From Sandaracinobacteroides hominis (lineage in GTDB: Bacteria > Pseudomonadota > Alphaproteobacteria > Sphingomonadales > Sphingomonadaceae), in assembly GCF_016464365.1 (NCBI RefSeq), contig NZ_JADCUC010000003.1, forward strand, positions 372,001-436,000: DNA of 64,000 nucleotides, read 5' to 3'. The translations under genes were made by a program, and so were the position numbers. Shown here in pieces: positions 25,198-33,496 of the stretch. Every line of letters starts with the position of its first letter. The stretch's first letter is position 1. A model generated the notes under the pieces. That model searched no databases, was not told the origin of the DNA, and worked only from the letters and a program-made list of their open reading frames with translations.

Positions 25198-26198
25198 TGC
25201 AGCATCGCCGTGCGGGAGGCTGCGCGTGGCCGGCCGGCTTCGGCGGCGAGCTTGTAGCGCAGCGCGCGTTCGGAGATGCCGAGGCGTCGGGCGGCTTCGC
25301 GGCGGCGGCCATCGCTTTCGGCGAGTGCGCGGCGGACGAGGCTGGTTTCGTGCTGGCGCAGCGTTTGCGGAAGGGCAGCGGTGCCGGGGGCACCGACATC
25401 GAAGCAGATGTGCCCAGCTTCCACCCGGCCTGCATCGGCAAGAATGCTGGCCCGCTGCAGCACGTTCGCCAGCTCGCGGACATTGCCGGGCCACTCGTGG
25501 GCGACGAGGCGGGCGAGGGCATCTTCGCTGAAGGAAACGGTGCGGCCGGCGCGGGCTTCCAGTGCGGCCGCAAGCGGCAGGATATCGGCGGGGCGTGCAG
25601 CGAGCGGCAGCAGCGCGAGGGGGAAGACGGCGAGCCGCCAGTAGAGATCGGCGCGGAAGCGGCCGGCGGCGACTTCGGCGGGGAGATCGCGGTTGGTGGC
25701 GGCGACAAGGCGGACATCTACCGGCACAGGCGTGGTGGCGCCCAGCGGCAGGACTTCGCCCTGCTCGATCGCGCGCAGCAATTTGGACTGCAGCGCCAGC
25801 GGCAGTTCGCCCAGTTCGTCGAGGAACAGCGTGCCGCCATGGGCAGCGCGGAACAGACCGGACGCCTCGCGTTCGGCGCCGGTAAAGGCGCCGCGCTGGT
25901 GGCCGAAGAGCAGGGATTCGAGCATCGCTTCGGGCAGCGCAGCGCAGTTGACGGCGATGAAAGCGCTGCCGGCGCGGGGGCTGCTGTCGTGGATGTGGCG
26001 GGCCATCACTTCCTTGCCGGCGCCGGACGGGCCGGTGACGAGAATGGTGGCGTCGGTCGCAGCAGCGCGCGCGGCGACGCGGAGTAGTTCGAGGCTGGCG
26101 GGATCGGCGGCGACCGGGCCGGTTTGCGGCTGTGCGCGCAGTTTGGCGAACCTTGCGGAAAGCGGCCCCTGCCCTGTTTCAATTTCGACCATGCCCAT
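25194..26198 (-). CDS. Sigma-54-dependent flagellar transcriptional activator (FlbD/FleQ-like, no receiver)
   Basis: AAA+ enhancer-binding protein, 334 residues. The AAA+ core has Walker A VTGPSGAGKEVMARHIHDSS (about 60), the sigma-54-contact loop GAFTGA, Walker B GTLFLDELGELPLALQSK, and the arginine-finger region FRADLYWRLAVFPLALLPL. A Fis-type helix-turn-helix ends the protein (RRREAARRLGISERALRYKL). Only about 40 residues precede the AAA+ domain, so no receiver or other sensor domain is present. ATG 26198 has AAAGGGGAC in front. It heads the flagellar operon behind a sigma-54 promoter, so it probably activates itself and the operon. Confidence 0.93.
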   Translation of the reverse strand: MGMVEIETGQGPLSARFAKLRAQPQTGPVAADPASLELLRVAARAAATDATILVTGPSGAGKEVMARHIHDSSPRAGSAFIAVNCAALPEAMLESLLFGHQRGAFTGAEREASGLFRAAHGGTLFLDELGELPLALQSKLLRAIEQGEVLPLGATTPVPVDVRLVAATNRDLPAEVAAGRFRADLYWRLAVFPLALLPLAARPADILPLAAALEARAGRTVSFSEDALARLVAHEWPGNVRELANVLQRASILADAGRVEAGHICFDVGAPGTAALPQTLRQHETSLVRRALAESDGRRREAARRLGISERALRYKLAAEAGRPRAASRTAMLQ

Positions 26199-26235
26199 GT
26201 CCCCTTTGCGAGCGTTGCGACTGTTTTCCGGGAGG

Positions 26236-26270
26236 GCGCCCGCCGGGGGGTCGCATCTCCCGGCGGGCGC
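26236..26270 (-). promoter_or_regulatory. Strong leader hairpin upstream of the sigma-54 activator gene
   Basis: GCGCCCGCCGGG (26236-26247) and CCCGGCGGGCGC (26259-26270) form a perfect 12-bp GC stem with an 11-base loop. It lies in the inferred 5' leader, between the predicted start near 26324 and the ATG at 26198. No T-tract follows, so attenuation, RNA stability or a protein-binding site are alternatives to termination. Confidence 0.65.
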
Positions 26271-26334
26271 TTCGGCCAGCTGCTTGCGAGGGATAGGCAA
26301 GCAATCCGGTTTCCGGCCGTTCATGGGGGGAAGG

Positions 26335-26351
26335 AGCAAAAGCCGTGCCAA
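26335..26351 (-). promoter_or_regulatory. Sigma-54 (-24/-12) promoter of the flagellar operon
   Basis: On the minus strand the sequence reads TTGGCACG-GCTT-TTGCT, matching the sigma-54 consensus (YTGGCACG-N4-TTGCW) at every conserved position, with GG and GC at the required spacing. The inferred start site is about 26324, giving a leader of about 126 bases to the activator ATG. Because the first gene encodes a sigma-54 activator, this promoter implies positive autoregulation. Confidence 0.88.
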
Positions 26352-26441
26352 CCCGCGCGCCCTAGGTGGCGGAGGAGGATTTACGTCTGGGGCGTCAATT
26401 GATTGGCGGTTGGGACGCTTGTGGCGTCAAGCTTTTGACGC

Positions 26442-26891
26442 TCAATCGCCGGTGGGTTTTCCACGTCCTGATTTCACGTCGCTGCGGCGCTTCTTGGAAT
26501 CGAGGCGGCGCGTCTTGGAGCCCATTGTCGGCTTGGTCGGGCGGCGTGGCTTGGGCGGTACGACCGCCTCGGCGAGCAGCTCGACGAGGCGCTGGATGGC
26601 GTCCTTTCGGTTGGCAAGCTGGGTGCGAAACCGGTCTGCCGAGAGCACGATCACGCCTTCGTCCGTCAGCCGATTGCCTGCCAGCCGGGCGGCCCGGTTC
26701 TTCACCGGCCAGGGCAGCGAAGGGGTGTTCAACAGGTCGAACCGCAGCTGCACCGCCGTCGAAACCTTGTTGACGTTCTGCCCGCCCGGACCCGACGCGC
26801 GGACGAAGCGCAGCTCCACCTCGTCTGCGTGGATGGCGAGGCCGGGGGCGATGCGGATCAGGCCGGTCGGAGGCGGGGTCAGCTCGTCCAT
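26442..26891 (-). CDS. arfB: Alternative ribosome-rescue factor ArfB (YaeJ-like peptidyl-tRNA hydrolase)
   Basis: Releases peptides from ribosomes stalled on non-stop mRNAs. 149 residues with the catalytic GGQ in VRASGPGGQNVNKVSTAVQL (about 32-51) and a basic C-terminal tail (KPRRPTKPTMGSKTRRLDSK, then KKRRSDVKSGRGKP) that inserts in the empty mRNA channel. The ATG at 26891 overlaps the upstream MFS gene by 13 bases. Confidence 0.93.
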   Translation of the reverse strand: MDELTPPPTGLIRIAPGLAIHADEVELRFVRASGPGGQNVNKVSTAVQLRFDLLNTPSLPWPVKNRAARLAGNRLTDEGVIVLSADRFRTQLANRKDAIQRLVELLAEAVVPPKPRRPTKPTMGSKTRRLDSKKRRSDVKSGRGKPTGD

Positions 26892-28087
26892 TTGTGGATG
26901 CCGGCGATGCGGATAAGTGAATAGGCCGAACCTGCGAAACCGGCGAGGATGCCCGCGGCCATCGCGGTCGGTCCGTTGCTGGCAAAAGGCGCCGTGATCG
27001 CGCTGGCCACCGCGCCAACGGCGAAGGAGGCCGCGCCGATCAGCGCCGAAATCGCGCCTGCACGGATCGGCATGGCACCCAGCGCCAGCGCCGAGGTGTT
27101 GCCACCCACGAAGCCGAAACTGCCGAGGCCAAGGAACAGCAAGGCGATGGTGACAGGCATTGTCGCCAGCCCAAGGATCGAGAGCAGCAGCAGCACCGCC
27201 GCGAAAAAGGTGGCCGCCAGCACGGCGAAGTGGGCGATGCGCGCCGGCGTATAGCGCAGCAGCAGGTAGCGGTTGATCTGGCTGGCGATCACCAGACCGC
27301 CGGCGTTGACGGCGAAAATCCAGCCGAAGGCATGCGGGTTCTGGCCGAAATATTCCATGAACAGCGCGGGCGACGTGCCGATATAGGTGAAGAGTGCGGC
27401 GCCGTTCAGTGCCCCTGCCAGTACGGTTCCCAGCACCCGGCGATTCTGCAGCGCCGCCCGATAGCTTTGCAGCGGAGATTCGCTGGCGGCGTGCAGCGCG
27501 GTTTCCACGCTGCGGCTCTCGGGCAGGCCAAACCAGATGGCGGCGGCCGAGATCAGGCCGAAGGCGGAAAGCACCAGAAAGATCGATTGCCAGCCACTTA
27601 TTTCCAGCAGCAGCGCGCCAAGGCTGGGCGCCAGCATAGGTGCAACACTGAGCACCAGGAACATCAGCGAGAAGAGGCGCGCGGACTCGGTGGTGTCGAA
27701 CTTGTCGCGCACGACAGCGCGGGCGATCACCACCCCGGCGCAAGCGCCGAGCGCCTGCACGAAGCGGCCGACCGCAAGCATTTCGATGGAGGGGGCAAGC
27801 GCCAATGCCAGCGACGCGAACGTGTAGATAAGCGCCCCGGCGATCAGCGGGATGCGGCGGCCAATTCGATCGGAGAGCGGCCCGAACACCAGCTGGCCCA
27901 GGGCCATCCCGGCTAAAAAGGCCGACATGGTAATCTGCGCCGCCGCAACCGGGGCGTGAAAATGGCGGGCAATGGTGGGCAGCGCCGGCAGGTAGAGATC
28001 GATCGAGATCGCCCCGAACGCCGTGAGCGCGCCGAGCAGGATGACCAGGCCTACGGACGGGCGCGCGGGTTTGGCAGGTGCATGCAT
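26879..28087 (-). CDS. MFS multidrug efflux transporter, Bcr/CflA family
   Basis: Twelve-span drug/H+ antiporter, 402 residues. Motifs: ILLGALTAFGAISIDLYLPA, LPTIARHF, then motif A GQLVFGPLSDRIGRRIPLI and QALGACAGVVIARAVVRD, which are diagnostic of Bcr/CflA exporters. ATG 28087 is used; 19 extra residues from an upstream in-frame start look non-coding. Substrate cannot be inferred. Confidence 0.92.
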   Translation of the reverse strand: MHAPAKPARPSVGLVILLGALTAFGAISIDLYLPALPTIARHFHAPVAAAQITMSAFLAGMALGQLVFGPLSDRIGRRIPLIAGALIYTFASLALALAPSIEMLAVGRFVQALGACAGVVIARAVVRDKFDTTESARLFSLMFLVLSVAPMLAPSLGALLLEISGWQSIFLVLSAFGLISAAAIWFGLPESRSVETALHAASESPLQSYRAALQNRRVLGTVLAGALNGAALFTYIGTSPALFMEYFGQNPHAFGWIFAVNAGGLVIASQINRYLLLRYTPARIAHFAVLAATFFAAVLLLLSILGLATMPVTIALLFLGLGSFGFVGGNTSALALGAMPIRAGAISALIGAASFAVGAVASAITAPFASNGPTAMAAGILAGFAGSAYSLIRIAGIHKWTS

Positions 28088-28203
28088 TTTACGGCCCCCT
28101 AACACGACCTGCGGCAACTGGCACCTGCCACAGCCGCTTGGCACCCATGCAGGCGGAAGCTATCCAGCGCAGAGCTGCAGATTGGCGGCAAGGGGAAGGG
28201 CCT

Positions 28204-28677
28204 ATGGTGAAGGTGCTCGCAATCTCGTCGACTGGCGGCCACTGGGTGCAGCTGCTGCGGCTGATGCCCGCCTGGGACGATTGCGAAGTGCATTACGCCT
28301 GCACCTCGCCCGACCATGAAGCCCGCGTGCGGGCGCTGGCGGATGCGCGGGGAACGCCGGTGGCCGGATATCACGCCATCACCGACGCCAACCGCTGGGC
28401 GAAGATGAAGCTGGTGAAGCAGATGCTGGAGGTCGGGTCGCTGATCGCCAGGGTGCGGCCCGACGTCATCATTACCACCGGCGCGTCTGCCGGATATTTC
28501 GCCATCCGCTTCGGCAAGCTGCTGGGGGCGCGCGTCTGCTGGCTGGACAGTATCGCCAACGCGCAGGAGCTGTCGCTTTCGGGGGCCAAGGCCGGCCCGC
28601 ACGCCGATCTCTGGTTGACGCAGTGGCCGGAAATAGCCCGCGAGAACGGGCCGCATTACAAGGGTGCCGTGCTTTGA
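28204..28677 (+). CDS. Alg14/PssD-like glycosyltransferase component
   Basis: Membrane-anchor/donor half of a split UDP-sugar glycosyltransferase, 157 residues. It begins MVKVLAISSTGGHWVQLLRL, the glycine-rich Alg14 nucleotide-fold motif, and contains PDVIITTGASAGYFAIRFGK and RVCWLDSIANAQELSLSG. Unlike many Alg14 proteins no N-terminal TM helix is obvious. Good ribosome site AAGGGGAAGGG. It overlaps the Alg13-like gene by TTGA, so the two halves are made together. Confidence 0.87.
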   Translation: MVKVLAISSTGGHWVQLLRLMPAWDDCEVHYACTSPDHEARVRALADARGTPVAGYHAITDANRWAKMKLVKQMLEVGSLIARVRPDVIITTGASAGYFAIRFGKLLGARVCWLDSIANAQELSLSGAKAGPHADLWLTQWPEIARENGPHYKGAVL

Positions 28678-29168
28678 TCTTCCTTACCGTGGGCACGCAG
28701 GAGCCCTTCGACCGGCTGACCAAGGCAGTGGACGCATGGGCTGCAACCCATGACGAGCCGGTGTTCGGCCAGCTGGGGGCGCTGAAGCCGGACAGCTATC
28801 GCCCGACCCATTTCGAATGGCGGGAGTTTATCTCCGCCGATGAGTATCAGGCAAAGCTGGAAGGCTGCCGGCTGCTGGTGGCGCATGCCGGGATGGGCTC
28901 GATCATCTCGGCGCTGACCTGGGGCAAGCCGCTGCTGATGATGGCGCGGCGGGCAACCATGGGGGAGCATCGCAACGAGCATCAGCGGGCGACGGCGGAG
29001 AAATTCCGCGAACGGGCAGGCATCCACGTCGCCTCGGGCGAAATGGATGTGGGGCCGATGATCGATGAACTGCTGGCGGCCGAGGCGAACGCCGGAGACG
29101 CGCTTTCGGCGGAAGCTTCCCCCGATCTCATCGCCACGCTCCGGAACTTCATCCACAAGCTGGGCTGA
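28674..29168 (+). CDS. Alg13/PssE-like glycosyltransferase catalytic component
   Basis: Catalytic partner of the preceding gene, 164 residues. It starts at TTG 28674 (LIFLTVGTQEPFDRLTKAVD) and has the GT28-type C-terminal donor site LLVAHAGMGSIISALTWGKP followed by LLMMARRATMGEHRNEHQ. In exopolysaccharide systems such pairs add the second sugar to a lipid-linked glucuronosyl or glucosyl acceptor. No other polysaccharide genes are near, so the acceptor is unknown. Confidence 0.87.
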   Translation: MIFLTVGTQEPFDRLTKAVDAWAATHDEPVFGQLGALKPDSYRPTHFEWREFISADEYQAKLEGCRLLVAHAGMGSIISALTWGKPLLMMARRATMGEHRNEHQRATAEKFRERAGIHVASGEMDVGPMIDELLAAEANAGDALSAEASPDLIATLRNFIHKLG

Positions 29169-29204
29169 CTGTTCAGCCGGGGCAGCGGCGTGCTAGGAAA
29201 GGCC

Positions 29205-31454
29205 ATGCTGCAACGTTCCCCCGAGACGCCTGAGAACAAGCCCGGCGCAACCCGTTTCCTGCCTTCGCGGCGCGGATTCCTGATCGGAACCGGCGCCACC
29301 GTCGGATTGGTGGTGGGCTATGCGTTGTGGCCGCGCACCTATCCAGGCGGCTGGACCGCGGACGAAGGCGAGACGCTGCTGGGCCCGTGGGTGAAGATCG
29401 GCCCTGATGGCCGGGTCACGGTGCCGGTGCCGCAGGCCGAAATGGGCCAGGGCGTGATGAGCGGCTTTGCCCAGATCGTCGCCGACGAGCTGGGTGCGGC
29501 GTGGAAAATGATGGCCGTGGAGCCGGCCCCCTGGCACCCCGACTATGCCAATGTGGGCATGGCGTATCTGGGCACCAAGTCGCTGCCGCCGATGGTACGC
29601 GGGCTTGGCAGCCGCATCGGCGTGGAAGTCATCCGGCGGATGAACCTGCACCTGACCGGCGGCAGCACCTCCATCAAGAGCTATCATGACCAGCTGCGGG
29701 GCGCGGCGGCAGAGGCAAGGCAGCGTCTGGTGGCGGCGGCCGCGAAGGAATGGGGTGTCTCTGCAGGCGATGTCGACACCGCCGACAATTTCGTCGTCTA
29801 CAAGGCGAACCGCATGGCCTTTGCCGATGCGGTGAAGCTGGTGGACGCGACTGCCGATGTGCCGGAGGCGAAGCTGCGCGCGCCCTCGGCGCAGAAGCTT
29901 GCGGGCAAGGCGCTGCCGCGGATCGACCTGCCGCCCAAGGTGGACGGGAGCGCGCGCTATGGCGGCGATGTGCGCCTGCCGGGGATGGTCTATGCGGCAA
30001 TCCGGCATGGGCCGGTGGGTGCTTCGAAGCTGGTAAGCGCCAAGGCGCCCGCCGGCGTGACTCTGGTGAAAGGCCCGAGCTGGGTTGCGACCGTCGGCGC
30101 CACGACCTGGGATGCGCGGCGCATGCTGGAATCCGTGGAGGCGAGCTTTTCGGTCGAGGGGCGCAAGGCCGGGCCATGGATCGCCGAGGAACTTGCCAAG
30201 GCGGCCAGCGGCGACGGCGGCGGCGTGGTGGCCGAGGAAGGGGATGTAGAGCCCCGGCTGGGCAGCGTCCCGGTGACGGCGGAATACAGCCTTCCCTTCC
30301 TGTCGCACGCGACGATGGAGCCGATGACGGCGACCGCGCGCGTCACCGGCGGGCAGGCGGAGGTGTGGGGGCCGATCCAGTCGCTCACCATCGGCCATAT
30401 GCAGGTGGCCGACGCGCTGGGGCTGGAAACCGACGCGGTGGTCATCCACCCAACCATCATCGGCGGCGGCTTCGGCCGGAAAGCCGAGGCCGACGCCATG
30501 GTGGAGGCAGCGCTGATCGCCAGGGCGGTGGGCAAGCCGGTGCAGCTGATCTGGAGCCGCGAGGAGGATATGGGCTCCGGCCGATATCGGCCGCCGGTGC
30601 ATGCGCGGATGCGTGGCGCGGTGACGCCCGAGCGCGGCATTGCAGCCTGGGATGCGCGGGTGGCAGTGCCCGACGTCGGCAACAGCTTCATGAGCCGCAA
30701 CATGCCGATGATGGCGAAGGACAAGCCCGGCCCGTCGGCGCCGGCGATCGAGGGGTTGGCGGAAATCCCCTATGCGACCGAGTCCTTCCGCGTGGCGCAT
30801 ATCCCCATCGAACAGCCGGTGCCGCTGGGATACTGGCGTTCGGTCGGCCACAGCTTCTCCGGTTTCGTGGTGGAGAGCTTTGCCGACGAACTGGCAGCAG
30901 CGGCGGGTGCCGATCCGCTGAACTTCCGACTGGAGCTGCTGAAGGACAAGCCTCGCCATGCTGCCGTGCTGAAGGCGGCTGCGGACGCCGGGCGGTGGAA
31001 CGACCCGGCACCCAGGGGCTTTGCCCGCGGCATCGCCCTGCACGAGAGTTTCGGCTCCATCGCGGCGATGGTGGTCCTGGCCGGCCTCGTCGAGGGGAAG
31101 GTGAAGGTGCTGGAAGTGGCGACCGCCATCGATTGCGGCCGGGCAATCGCGCCGGACAGCGTGCGCGCGCAGCTGGAGGGCGCGGCGATCATGGGCCTTT
31201 CGGCCGCCATCGGAGAAGCCGTGACGTTTGAGGATGGCGAGGCGCAGCAGCGCAATTTCCACATGTATCCGGTGCTGCAGATGGCAGACACGCCGGTGCG
31301 GCTGGTGACGGTGATCCTGGATTCCGGCGCGGAGCTTGGCGGCGTCGGCGAGCCGGGGCTGCCGTGCGCGGCCCCCGCGCTGGCGAATGCGCTGGCCAAG
31401 GCTACGGGCAAGCGGGCGCGGAGCCTGCCGCTGGCGCAGGTCTACACGGCCTGA
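29205..31454 (+). CDS. Tat-exported molybdopterin oxidoreductase large subunit (IorB/xanthine-oxidase family)
   Basis: Molybdenum-cytosine-dinucleotide hydroxylase subunit, 749 residues. The Tat signal is SRRGFLIGTGATVGLVVGYA (about 20-39). Family motifs: GPWVKIGPDGRVTVPVPQAE with MGQGV, GGGFGRKAEADAMVEAALIA, and the catalytic Glu in GAELGGVGEPGLPCAAPALA near the C-terminus. The small 2Fe-2S subunit normally paired with it is not adjacent. ATG 29205 is preceded by AGGAAAGG. It overlaps hemH by one base. Substrate unknown (aldehyde or N-heterocycle). Confidence 0.88.
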   Translation: MLQRSPETPENKPGATRFLPSRRGFLIGTGATVGLVVGYALWPRTYPGGWTADEGETLLGPWVKIGPDGRVTVPVPQAEMGQGVMSGFAQIVADELGAAWKMMAVEPAPWHPDYANVGMAYLGTKSLPPMVRGLGSRIGVEVIRRMNLHLTGGSTSIKSYHDQLRGAAAEARQRLVAAAAKEWGVSAGDVDTADNFVVYKANRMAFADAVKLVDATADVPEAKLRAPSAQKLAGKALPRIDLPPKVDGSARYGGDVRLPGMVYAAIRHGPVGASKLVSAKAPAGVTLVKGPSWVATVGATTWDARRMLESVEASFSVEGRKAGPWIAEELAKAASGDGGGVVAEEGDVEPRLGSVPVTAEYSLPFLSHATMEPMTATARVTGGQAEVWGPIQSLTIGHMQVADALGLETDAVVIHPTIIGGGFGRKAEADAMVEAALIARAVGKPVQLIWSREEDMGSGRYRPPVHARMRGAVTPERGIAAWDARVAVPDVGNSFMSRNMPMMAKDKPGPSAPAIEGLAEIPYATESFRVAHIPIEQPVPLGYWRSVGHSFSGFVVESFADELAAAAGADPLNFRLELLKDKPRHAAVLKAAADAGRWNDPAPRGFARGIALHESFGSIAAMVVLAGLVEGKVKVLEVATAIDCGRAIAPDSVRAQLEGAAIMGLSAAIGEAVTFEDGEAQQRNFHMYPVLQMADTPVRLVTVILDSGAELGGVGEPGLPCAAPALANALAKATGKRARSLPLAQVYTA

Positions 31455-32476
31455 TGGCGCGGCCGCCGGGGCACCCGCCGGCTCCTGCCGGGCGGGTGGG
31501 TTTGCTGTTGGTGAACCTGGGTTCTCCCGATTCGCCGGATGCGCCTTCGGTGCGGCGCTATCTGGATCAGTTCCTGTCTGATCCGCGCGTCGTGGAGATC
31601 CCGCGGATCATCTGGCAGCCGATCCTGAAGCTGTTCGTGCTGACCCGACGGCCAAAGGTTTCGGCCGCGAACTATGCGAAGATCTGGGACCGGGAGGCCA
31701 ATGAAAGCCCCTTGAAGCTGATCACCAGGCTACAATCGGAAGCCCTGCAGGGGGCATTCGGGCCTGAGGTGATCGTGGATCATGCGATGCGCTATGGCAG
31801 CCCCGCGATCGGCGAGCGACTGGCGGCGCTGCGGGCGCAGGGCTGCGACCGGATCTGCGTGGCGCCGCTCTATCCGCAATATTCCGGCGCGACGACGGGG
31901 AGCGTGCTGGACGAGGTCTTCGATGTGCTGCGCGGCGAGCGGTGGATGCCCGCCCTCCGCACGATGCCGCCCTATCACGATCATCCCGCGCACATTGCCG
32001 CGCTGAAAACCGGCCTGGAACGGGGGCTGGCCAAGCTGGATTTCGTGCCGGACCGTATCCTGCTGAGCTTCCACGGCATGCCGAAGCGGACGCTGGAGCT
32101 GGGCGACCCCTATCACTGCCAATGCCAGAAGACAGCGCGTCTGCTGCGGGAATCCACCGGGCGCAGCGAGGCGGAGATGCCGATCGGCTTCCAGTCGCTG
32201 TTCGGGCGGGCGGAGTGGCTGAAGCCCTATACCCTGCCGCTACTGGAAGAGATGGCGGGCAGCGGCTTCAGACGGGTGGCAGTGCTGATGCCGGGATTTT
32301 CTGCGGACTGTGTGGAGACGCTGGAAGAGATTGCAGTCGAGGCGCGGGAGGCGTTTCTGGCGGCGGGCGGAACGCATTTCGCGGCGCTGCCCTGCCTGAA
32401 CGACAGCGACGAAGGGATGGAAATGCTGCAGATTTTGCTGCGGGAGAGCCTTGCCGGGTGGGTAGGGGCAGACTAG
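31454..32476 (+). CDS. hemH: Ferrochelatase
   Basis: Inserts Fe2+ into protoporphyrin IX to make haem. 340 residues. GLLLVNLGSPDSPDAPSVRR is the N-terminal signature; the active-site His is in RILLSFHGMPKRTLELGDPY (about 200), followed by HCQCQKTARLL, and the metal-site Glu is in GFSADCVETLEEI. ATG overlaps the preceding TGA (TGATG). It lies with an oxidoreductase rather than other haem genes. Confidence 0.95.
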   Translation: MARPPGHPPAPAGRVGLLLVNLGSPDSPDAPSVRRYLDQFLSDPRVVEIPRIIWQPILKLFVLTRRPKVSAANYAKIWDREANESPLKLITRLQSEALQGAFGPEVIVDHAMRYGSPAIGERLAALRAQGCDRICVAPLYPQYSGATTGSVLDEVFDVLRGERWMPALRTMPPYHDHPAHIAALKTGLERGLAKLDFVPDRILLSFHGMPKRTLELGDPYHCQCQKTARLLRESTGRSEAEMPIGFQSLFGRAEWLKPYTLPLLEEMAGSGFRRVAVLMPGFSADCVETLEEIAVEAREAFLAAGGTHFAALPCLNDSDEGMEMLQILLRESLAGWVGAD

Positions 32477-32501
32477 CTTCCGAGTTCAACGAGGGGAGAG
32501 G

Positions 32502-33227
32502 ATGATGGCGCGGGTTGCTTTGGTCACGGGCGGCACCAGGGGTATCGGGGAAGCCATCTGCAAAGGTCTGCAGGCGGCGGGCTTCACGGTTGCGGCAAAC
32601 TATGTCGGGTCCGACGACCGGGCGAAGGACTTCTCCGAACGGACCGGCATGCGGACGTGGAAGTGGAACGTCGCCGACCATCAGGCGACGCTGGATAATG
32701 TCGCCTCGATCGAGGCGGAGCTGGGGCCGGTGGACGTGGTGGTGAACAACGCCGGCATCACCCGCGACGGCACGCTGCTGAAGATGACCTATGAAGCCTG
32801 GAAAGAGGTGATGGACGTGAACCTGGGCGGCTGCTTCAACACCGCCAAGGCGACCTTTCCGGGGATGCGCCAGCGGGGCTGGGGCCGGATCGTGAACATC
32901 GGCAGCATCAACGGCCAGGCCGGGCAATATGGGCAGGTGAACTATGCCGCCGCAAAAAGCGGCATCCACGGCTTCACCAAGGCACTGGCGCAGGAAGGGG
33001 CGAAGTTCGGGGTGACGGTGAACGCCATCGCGCCGGGCTATATCGACACCGACATGGTGGCGGCGGTGCCGGCGGACGTGCTCGAGAAAATCGTCGCGAA
33101 GATCCCGGTGGGCCGGCTGGGCCATGCCGAGGAGATTGCCAGGGCGGTGGTATTCCTGTGCTCCGAGGATGCAGGGTTTGTGACCGGGAGCACGATGAGC
33201 GTGAATGGCGGGCAACATATGTACTAG
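32502..33227 (+). CDS. phaB: Acetoacetyl-CoA reductase PhaB (SDR family)
   Basis: NADPH-dependent reductase giving (R)-3-hydroxybutyryl-CoA for polyhydroxyalkanoate synthesis; 241 residues, cytoplasmic. SDR features: ALVTGGTRGIGEAICKGLQA (nucleotide site), VDVVVNNAGITRDGTLLKMT, catalytic Ser in VNIGSINGQAGQYGQVNYAA with Tyr/Lys following (YAAAKSG), and VNAIAPGYIDTDM. This pattern is that of PhaB rather than FabG. GAGGGGAGAGG precedes two ATGs; I use the first. A terminator lies about 100 bases downstream. The synthase is not in the window. Confidence 0.92.
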   Translation: MMARVALVTGGTRGIGEAICKGLQAAGFTVAANYVGSDDRAKDFSERTGMRTWKWNVADHQATLDNVASIEAELGPVDVVVNNAGITRDGTLLKMTYEAWKEVMDVNLGGCFNTAKATFPGMRQRGWGRIVNIGSINGQAGQYGQVNYAAAKSGIHGFTKALAQEGAKFGVTVNAIAPGYIDTDMVAAVPADVLEKIVAKIPVGRLGHAEEIARAVVFLCSEDAGFVTGSTMSVNGGQHMY

Positions 33228-33242
33228 CGGAGGCGGCCGCGA

Positions 33243-33259
33243 TTAGGGCGCAGCCCTAA
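33243..33259. repeat. Small perfect hairpin 3' of phaB
   Basis: TTAGGGC (33243-33249), loop GCA, GCCCTAA (33253-33259). It is followed by GC-rich sequence, not T's, and precedes the better terminator at 33325. The rest of the 268-base spacer between phaB and the next gene is pyrimidine-rich and shows no gene. Confidence 0.45.
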
Positions 33260-33324
33260 CTCGCGGACTCGCCGCAGCGTTCGGCCGGCGGAGTCGCGGC
33301 TCTCCAGCCGCGGCCCGTCCGACG

Positions 33325-33358
33325 GCGCAGGCTTTGCCTGCGCTTCTTCTTTCTTTCC
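33325..33358 (+). terminator. Rho-independent terminator of phaB
   Basis: GCGCAGGC (33325-33332), loop TTT, GCCTGCGC (33336-33343), followed by the T-rich tail TTCTTCTTTCTTTCC. Orientation and position fit the end of the hemH-phaB transcript. Confidence 0.8.
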
Positions 33359-33496
33359 CTGTTCCCCTCTCCTTGCCCTTTGCGCCGCGCTGCCACCCGA
33401 ACGCCTCCTGGGAACCGAAGGTCGGCCAAAGGCTGAACGGAAGGGGCTTTGTTGCGCGGACTCGGCAGCTTTGCTGCCGGCCGCTATACCCCCCCG

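Noticed and set aside
28126-28160. TGGCAC repeats upstream of the Alg14-like gene that resemble a sigma-54 -24 element
   Set aside because: No TTGC -12 element at the required spacing.
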